Shown here one piece after another: positions 19,648 through 24,832 of a stretch of 24,832 nucleotides of DNA. The notes below the pieces were generated by a model. It was given only the letters and a program-made list of their open reading frames with translations. It had not been told where the DNA came from and made no database searches. The translations under genes were made by a program, and so were the position numbers. The stretch spans positions 1,805,581-1,830,412 of the forward strand of contig NW_009242973.1 of assembly GCF_000388065.1 (NCBI RefSeq), in the 5' to 3' direction. Each line of letters starts with the position of its first letter. Position 1 is the first letter of the stretch. This DNA comes from Fonticula alba. Lineage: Eukaryota > Opisthokonta > Rotosphaerida > Fonticulaceae.

Positions 19648-21604
19648 ATCGACACGGGCCGGCCAGAAGCCACATGCGAGACAGGGGGGACTGTGGAGCA
19701 GGGGGAGGAGGCGTCGCGACAATCAACTTTGGTGGTCGCCCGACCATGTCCCCCCCCCCCCCCCCCCCCGCCCAGCCCCGCCCTTGGGGCCGGGCCCCCA
19801 GTTGGCTGGCAGCTGGCCGCTCCGCGGGCCGCGACACGGGGCGGTCGTATCACCGCAGGGTGGCGGAAAGGCGGGCGGGGCGTGCGGCGAGGGCCTGGCT
19901 GAGAGCAGGGGGGGGGGCGGGGGGGCGAGTAGTCTAGCACCGAGCAGGACTATCTTCTGGACGCCCCCTGTGTGGGCTAAGTGCGCGTGCATGCACGCCT
20001 GGCCACAATCGGGCCTGGCCTCTGGCCGATTGCCCGCCTGTCCGAGCTTCCCCACTGCCTCGCCGGACCGGGCCCTTCGTGACACCGGGTCCACCGGCGG
20101 GGCCAAACATCGGGATTTGAGCTGGCGTAGCGGTGCCGGCGGGCCGGTCGCCCGCGAGCGGCGTCGGGCGCCAGCCGGCCGCGGGGCCGGAGACCGGGGC
20201 CGAGGTCTGCTCGAGCGCCAGCCCGCCCGCCCGCCGGGAGGGGCCCGCGGCAGGGGCCTAATCTGATTGCCAACGAACCTCACACGATATGCTGGTTAAA
20301 CTACCCCTGCCGCGGGAGGGGGAGGGGTCGCGGCGCCGGGCGGCCAGGCGAGATCCCCCGCGCGGGTCGGTCCGCCACCGGGGGAGAGATCCCGAACGGC
20401 CTCGGAGGGGGACGGGGAAATGGCGGCGCCCGGGAACGATCGGGACCTTTTGATTGTGGGCTCCGGACGGGCCCGGGCCCCGGAGAATTCCCAACACCAG
20501 GGCGGGCACTCGCGCGCGCGCGCGCTTGTGGGCCGGCGCCGTCGGCCGCGGACTTTGGAGCGCGGCTCGGATGGCAGGGGGACGGGCACGGGTGGCGAAA
20601 AAAACAAAAACAAAAAGGAAGCCGCACGCAGTCCGGCGAAAGTGGGCCGATGGCGTGCGGGTGTGCGAGAGGGGCCGCACGCCGGGCCCCGGCCTCAAAG
20701 CCCATCGATTCGGCCGACGGCGCCCTTCGCCGGCAGGGCGCGCGCAGTCCCTCCAGGGATCCGGCCGCCCCCCGCCCCCCCCCCCCCCCCCCCGGCCTGG
20801 AGGTCGGTGGTGCGGTGGGCGTCCGAGGGGGCTTTGGGCTGGGAGCCCAGGCATCGGGTGCCAACGAAATTTGCGACACCCCTTCGGATGAAGGGGGCGG
20901 CCAAAACGCCAGGAACATTGTTCTGTGTAATCTGGCGCGGGCGACACGTGCCGTGTCGAGTATCACATGCGGTGGCACCAGAGAATGCCACTCCCCAGGC
21001 CGTGGGCCAGCATGCCGCCTTACCCCTCCTCCCTGGTTCCTGCCCACCTGCCTGCGTCCTGTGTCGGCTGGGGGGCAGGGGGAAACCCTGCATTTTTTAT
21101 TGCTCACTTCATTGGATGCCTGTGTGAAAGCGTGTGGAGTTGGTCCTCGCCCGGGGGATTTTTGAATTCCCTTGTCGCTCAAACAACCCTCCTGGCCGGG
21201 CGGAGGGTGCTTCTGGTGTTGTTGTATGGTTACCACCGGCCCGGGCCACACCCTCCCCGGGGTGGGAGAGCCCCTCGGTCCATGCTTGGGAGGGGGGACA
21301 CGGGCACCCCCCTGCGGCTCCCCGCCGCCACGGCTTCGGCGGCCGGGCGCGCCGCCCAGCCAAGGCCGCGGATCGACCATCAGAAGGATATGCGCCGTGT
21401 GGATGGCGGGGGGAGGGGGGGAACACCAGCACCGCGTGGGCGCGCGGTAGGGCGCGAGGACCCGACCCCGCCGTCGCCCCCGCCGTCACCCCCGCCGCGG
21501 GTCGCGAATTCGGCGCCTTTTTTCTAGAGCGCCCCCGGGCGGGTTCGCCGCGCCGGTCCTGAAGTGTCGGCGCGCTCGGTCACCGGGCCGCCCCCGGTTG
21601 CCGC

Positions 21605-21612
21605 TATAAATA
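21605..21612 (+). promoter_or_regulatory. TATA box of the Rpp38-like gene
   Basis: TATAAATA, a full consensus match set in GC-rich DNA, about 262 bp upstream of the ATG at 21874. Transcription would start near 21635-21645, leaving a pyrimidine-rich leader of about 230 nt. Confidence 0.7.
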
Positions 21613-21873
21613 GCAGCGCCCCGGTCGCTCCCAGCCCCCAGTCGCCTCGTCAACAGGGACCTCTGTTCTCCCCCCTCACACATACCCCGCTGTGCCCTCC
21701 CCGTCTGTCTGTCTGCCCGCCCGACCGCGCCCTCCCTCTCCTCCTCTCTCTGTCTGTTGCGCCTGCCTGTGTGTGCCCGCGTGTGCGTGTGCATGGCCGC
21801 CTCCCGGTGTGTTGTGTCCCTCCCTCTCCTTGTCCCCGCGTTTGTAGGGAGTGAGCGCGCACCCATTGTAGCC

Positions 21874-21893
21874 ATGTCTGCCCCACCCTCGAC

Positions 21894-21934
<41 letters not shown>

Positions 21935-23207
21935 GGCCGAAGCAGCAGCAGCAGCAGCAACAGCAAGCACATCGACCGACCCCCCCCGCCACCGGCGGCG
22001 GGGTGGGGCAGAAGCCGGCCGGCCGGCGCCGTGGTGGCGCCCCGGCTGCACCCCCTGTCCGGATGAAGCTGGCGGTGGCCGCCTCGCCGGCTAGCCTGTC
22101 GGCCAGCCTGGCGGCGGCGTCCTCCCCGGCGCCCCCCCTCCCGCGCGGTCTGGAGCAGCGCCTCGTGACCGTGTTGGATTCGCACTTTGCGCACCTGGGC
22201 CAGGCGCGTCTCCAGCGCCAGGCCACCCGGTATCAGTCAGTGCGCGCGGCCCAGCGCGCCAAGCGTGCTGGCCTCCCCCCCGCCGAGAAGGTACACACAT
22301 CTGTCTCTCCCTCCCCCCTCCCCCCCCTCCCCCCCCTCCCCCCCGCCGCCCGAGCGAGGGGGGGAAGCGCACGTGCTCTAGCGTGATGGTTATATGAACA
22401 ATCTTTGAATGACTCAAGAAGTCACAATATGTAAACAACTTTTTCTGATCCTTCTGCCGCGCGCCTCCTCCTCCTCTCTCCTCCTTCATCGCACACACGC
22501 ACACACTGTCTCCCTTCCCTCGCTCTAACGCTGCCTTCCCCCCCCCTCCGCTTTTGTAGCCTGCGGTCCCGGCGACGCGGGCCCCGCTTCCCGATGCGCC
22601 CGGATTGATCGTCGGCACGAACCAGGTCCTCCGGGCGCTGGAGCGCCGTGCGGATCGCCCCGGCTCGGCCGTGGTCTTCGTGGCGCTGGACGCCATGCTT
22701 CAGACCCTGGCCACCGTGGTGTCGGCGGCCGCTCGGCGCCTCGGTTTCCCGGTGGCCTGCCTCAGCGCCTCGGCCGGCGATCTGTCTCGCATCTTCGGCC
22801 TGCCTCGGGTGACGACGTTCGCCGTGCTGGACGATGATGCGGCCTTGTTGTCCGGTCTGACGGGCATCCTGTGCCCGGTGGCCGCCGACGGCACCGCCAT
22901 CCCTCTCCAGGTAGTGGCCCCCGTCGATGCCGACGCCGCCGCCGCCTCTTCCTCCTCCTCCCTGGCGCCGACGCCGGCGCGGCTCCAGCCTCCCCCCTTC
23001 CGGCAAGTCCCGCTGGTCCCCACCGAGCAGCGCGTTCCGCCGAGGGTGAGTCATGTCCTGCCGACGAAACCGCGCAAGCACCAGCCATCCCGGGCCCCAG
23101 GGGAGGGGATGGCGGCGGTCGCCGTCAGCAAGGGGAATCGTGTTGCCCGCGATGGCGGCGGCCAAGGGCCGCCACCGCCAGCCAAACGTCCGCGCTCTTC
23201 CTCTTAG
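21874..23207 (+). CDS. RPP38: Rpp38/Pop3-like L7Ae-fold subunit of RNase P/MRP
   Basis: Probable RNA-binding protein of nuclear RNase P and RNase MRP, acting in tRNA and rRNA processing. Two exons, 21874-22290 and 22560-23207, join in phase 0 to give 354 residues. Donor is GTACAC; acceptor TTTTGTAG follows a CTCTAAC branch-like site. Residues 1-40 hold two poly-Gln runs encoded by CAG. The L7Ae core is in exon 2: GLIVGTNQVLRALERR, then VVFVALDAMLQTLATVVSAA, ARRLGFPVACLS, LSRIFGLPRVTTFAVLDD. GxNxVxRALER is characteristic of Rpp38 rather than NHP2, SNU13 or eL8. The C-terminal tail is Pro/Ser-rich and ends PPAKRPRSSS, a possible nuclear localisation signal. The in-frame ATG at 21793 is an alternative start; a TTTGTAG at 21841-21847 may be the acceptor of a leader intron, which favours 21874. 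The L7Ae fold is secure, Rpp38 identity likely. Confidence 0.68.
21895..21963 (+). repeat. CAG repeats encoding poly-Gln
   Basis: Two CAG runs separated by AAGCGGCCGAAG, giving about 12 and then 8 Gln residues at the N terminus of the Rpp38-like protein. Length may vary between individuals. Confidence 0.85.
22383..22448 (+). ncRNA. Possible intronic box C/D snoRNA (weak)
   Basis: Inside the only intron of the Rpp38-like gene lies an AT-rich island. It has GTGATGG (22383-22389, one mismatch to the C box RTGATGA) and CTGA (22445-22448, perfect D box), 66 nt end to end, which is a normal snoRNA size. TTGA at 22405-22408 could be a degenerate D' box. The flanks GCGCACG and CGCGCGC could pair with one mismatch, but 9 nt away from the boxes, farther than usual. 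No rRNA target could be assigned. Confidence 0.2.
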
Positions 23208-23355
23208 CTTCACAATATACAACGCACAACCCGACACATGTGCATATATAAAAATGCCCCCTCCCCCCAGATCGGAAGAGCGTCGTGTTCTTAGCTTCAC
23301 AATATACAACGCACAACCCGACACATGTGCATATATAAAAATGCCCCCTCCCCCC
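23202..23355. other. Assembly artefact: 67-bp duplication around TruSeq adapter
   Basis: 23202-23268 and 23289-23355 are identical, with AGATCGGAAGAGCGTCGTGT between them (23269-23288). It includes the last codons' edge and the 3' UTR of the Rpp38-like gene but does not alter the protein. The true spacer to the next stop is about 87 bp shorter. Confidence 0.96.
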
Positions 23356-23542
23356 CTTTGTTTCTCTCTCCCCCTGTGTAGTCGTGCGGCAGAAAAAAAA
23401 AGAGCGGGATACATGTCGAGAGACGGGGGGCGAGCGGGGGGAGAGGGGGAGAGCGTGCGCGACTGGCTGCAACACTGCTTGATGTGGGAAACATATTCTA
23501 TTGTTCCCCCTGGGGGGGGGGGGAGGGGGCCGAGTGCTACTC
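23208..23542. other. Convergent spacer Rpp38-like / Nudix-like genes
   Basis: 335 bp as assembled, about 248 bp after discounting the adapter duplication. It holds the AT-rich 3' UTR of the Rpp38-like mRNA with TATATAAAAATG, present twice because of the artefact, and a G run near 23511-23522. Confidence 0.6.
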
Positions 23543-24832
23543 TTACTGAGGAGGGGGGGTGGCCTGGCGCGGGGAACGCGGTGGGCGCGGCGGGCAAGGG
23601 GCGACCCCCAGGAACTTCCGCACGCCTTTTCCCCCCGGGACAGGCAAACCGACATGTTAGAGAGAGAGGCGAGAGGGATCCGGCTCATGCGTGTGCGCGT
23701 GCTGAGGGCGTACCCTGTGCGTTGAAAAAGTGCCGCGAGAAGGTCGGGATTTGCTGCAGGATGCTGGGGTCGTGCAGTGCGTTGGTCGGGACGCGCACGA
23801 TCGGGTCCAGATGCTCGGGCGCTACTCTCACCAGGGGAGGGCAGCCAGAGAGGCTTCGAGGGTGAGCGGCGACAGGGAATGGGAAAGCAAAGCGGCAGGG
23901 CGAATCTGGCGCACCTTGCCCGGCGGGCCCCCCCGAGCTGAGGGACGGGATCTGGGCCAAGCTTGCCCGGAGTGCCTCAGCCCCGGTGGCGTTGATGCGT
24001 GCACAAAAGAGCACATATTTCGCCTGCTCAAAGTAGAAAAAGGGACTTTGAGAGGGGGAAAAAGGAGCAAGTGTGTGTGTATGTGTATGTGTGTGTATGC
24101 ACACAGGGCGGCCGGTTAGACTGAGGACAAAAGTGCAGAAAGATTGTTGCGATGCCTGCCGGCACATTGGCCCTCTGCTTCCCCCCCCCCCCCCCTCCTA
24201 GCCACCCCCTCCTTCGTGTGCCCGTACCTTGGCACGGGGTCGAAGACAATGTGGCGGAACAGCTGCTGCACGGCATCCCCACTCAGGCGGCCATGCCCTT
24301 CCTCATGTAGCTCGCGCAGGGCCGTGGCCAGCGGCGTGAAGCGCCCGCCCTCGGTGTACACCTCGCACTCGGCACACACCGAGCAGGGGGCCCTGGAAGT
24401 GCAGCCCGGCATGCCGGCCAAGCAGGCCGTCGTCTGGCCGAAAATCGCGGCCGACAGATGCTCCACCGTGTCGAAGGTCTCGCGCTTGCCCCCGGGAACT
24501 GTCATGGACACCTGCCCGCGGCGGAGCTCCTGCACAAAGAACAGAGACCCCGAAGCCTGGGCGAAGTCCGCCGTCAGGGGGCCCGGGTCGCTGGCGTCCG
24601 GAGCGTCGACCAGGATCAGCAGCCCGGCGGCTTTGAAGCGCTCGGCAAGGGCCTTGGTGGGCAGGCGTTGGAGGATCTCCTGAGCACAGACCGCCGGGCG
24701 GGCTGGGCGTCTGGATCCGGCTGGCAGGCCCCGCTGGCGGAACCCGAGCAGTGGCCGGAAAAGGGCAAACAGGCCGCCGGCTCGACGGAGGACAGCTGTG
24801 CCCGGCACCCCGAGGCCCGATGCCGAGCGGCA
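23543..24832 (-). CDS. Nudix-like hydrolase with Cys-rich insert (5' end outside window)
   Basis: Proposed minus-strand exons: 24832(or beyond)-24228, 24045-23915, 23824-23714, 23625-23543; junction phases 2, 1 and 1 agree and the last exon ends in TAA. The core reads LLILVDA, LFFVQELRRGQVSMTVPGGKRE, then ATALRELHEEG, then after splicing PFFYFEQAKYVLFCARI, which is the strand-loop-helix-strand order of a Nudix domain. The Nudix box GGKRE...RELHEE is split by about 44 extra residues with four cysteines (GCTSRAPCSVCAEC). The last Gly of the box is shifted by one (EEGHG). The substrate cannot be inferred. The frame is open to the window edge; a 3' splice site after GTGCTCAG could instead open the exon at 24679. 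The two terminal exons are less certain than the first two. Confidence 0.62.
24070..24103. repeat. (GT)n-rich tract in Nudix-like gene intron 1
   Basis: Imperfect GTGTGTATGT repeat, CA-type on the transcript, inside the intron 24046-24227, close to its 3' splice site; a C run (24180-24195) lies in the same intron. Confidence 0.8.

Larger units (their letters stand above)
19124..21873. other. Divergent 2.7-kb region before the Rpp38-like gene
   Basis: Separates two divergent genes. It contains an 18-nt G run (19328-19345), a (GT)n array, a 12-bp tandem repeat, a 20-nt C run (19750-19769), an A-rich patch near 20599-20618 and a TATA box near its right end. The segment 21640-21870 is pyrimidine-rich and is probably the leader of the Rpp38-like mRNA. 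No ORF here is convincing. Confidence 0.55.

Noticed and set aside
19124-19837. N-terminal extension of the transferase-like frame beyond the ATG at 19123
   Set aside because: The upstream part is translated from G runs, (GT)n and the 12-bp repeat, and would put the signal anchor in mid-protein.
20420-21127. Plus-strand ORF beginning MAAPGNDRDLLIVGSG
   Set aside because: After the first 16 residues the sequence is Arg/Pro-rich with poly-Pro from a C run, no family resemblance, and overlapping frames are equally open.
23046-23100. Possible extra intron (GTGAGT...CCCCAG) near the end of the Rpp38-like gene
   Set aside because: Its 55-bp length would shift the frame and lose the basic PPAKRPRSSS end; the uninterrupted frame is simpler. 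Not fully excluded.

Overview
The window is a stretch of a GC-rich, intron-rich eukaryotic nuclear genome. Signs are spliceosomal introns of about 100-270 bp with GT...AG ends, CTAAC/CTGAC-like branch points, long G, C and TG/CA runs confined to non-coding DNA, a TATAAATA box, and purely eukaryotic genes (DDX41, ERV1/ALR, TAF1, Rpp38-like). TAF1 stops after its zinc knuckle with no bromodomains, as in yeast. The best guess is a unicellular opisthokont of the nucleariid/Fonticula kind, but this is inference only; no rRNA or organelle marker is present.

Layout. 1-934 (+): C-terminal half of DDX41, a spliceosomal DEAD-box helicase. 1195-1987 (-): ERV1/ALR sulfhydryl oxidase, three exons. 1988-3093: gap shared by two divergent genes. 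3094-9350 (+): TAF1, eleven proposed exons, 1588 residues. 9749-14012 (-): a leucine-rich-repeat protein of seven exons, all introns phase 1, about 993 residues once two assembly artefacts are discounted. 14013-17047: 3 kb with no recognisable gene. 17048-19123 (-): type II membrane protein resembling O-fucosyltransferases. 19124-21873: gap ending in the promoter and leader of the next gene. 21874-23207 (+): Rpp38/Pop3-like L7Ae protein, two exons. 23543-24832 (-): Nudix-like protein, incomplete at the window edge. No tRNA, rRNA, transposon or CRISPR array was found.

The genes are unrelated housekeeping functions (splicing, mitochondrial disulfide relay, TFIID, glycosylation, RNase P/MRP), arranged mostly as convergent or divergent pairs; nothing suggests an operon or a co-functional cluster.

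The most consequential observation is technical. Illumina TruSeq adapter sequence is embedded at three places (12957-12973, 13800-13821, 23269-23288), each flanked by an exact direct duplication (148, 93 and 67 bp). Two of these disrupt the LRR gene; removing adapter plus one copy makes all seven exons splice in phase. Biologically, the points worth following are a divergent 5' splice-site consensus (GTGCGT-like, pyrimidine at +4 in all 22 modelled introns), three TAF1 introns with a 16-17 nt G-run at nearly the same distance from the donor, a Cys-rich insert splitting the Nudix box, and a possible intronic snoRNA in the Rpp38-like gene.
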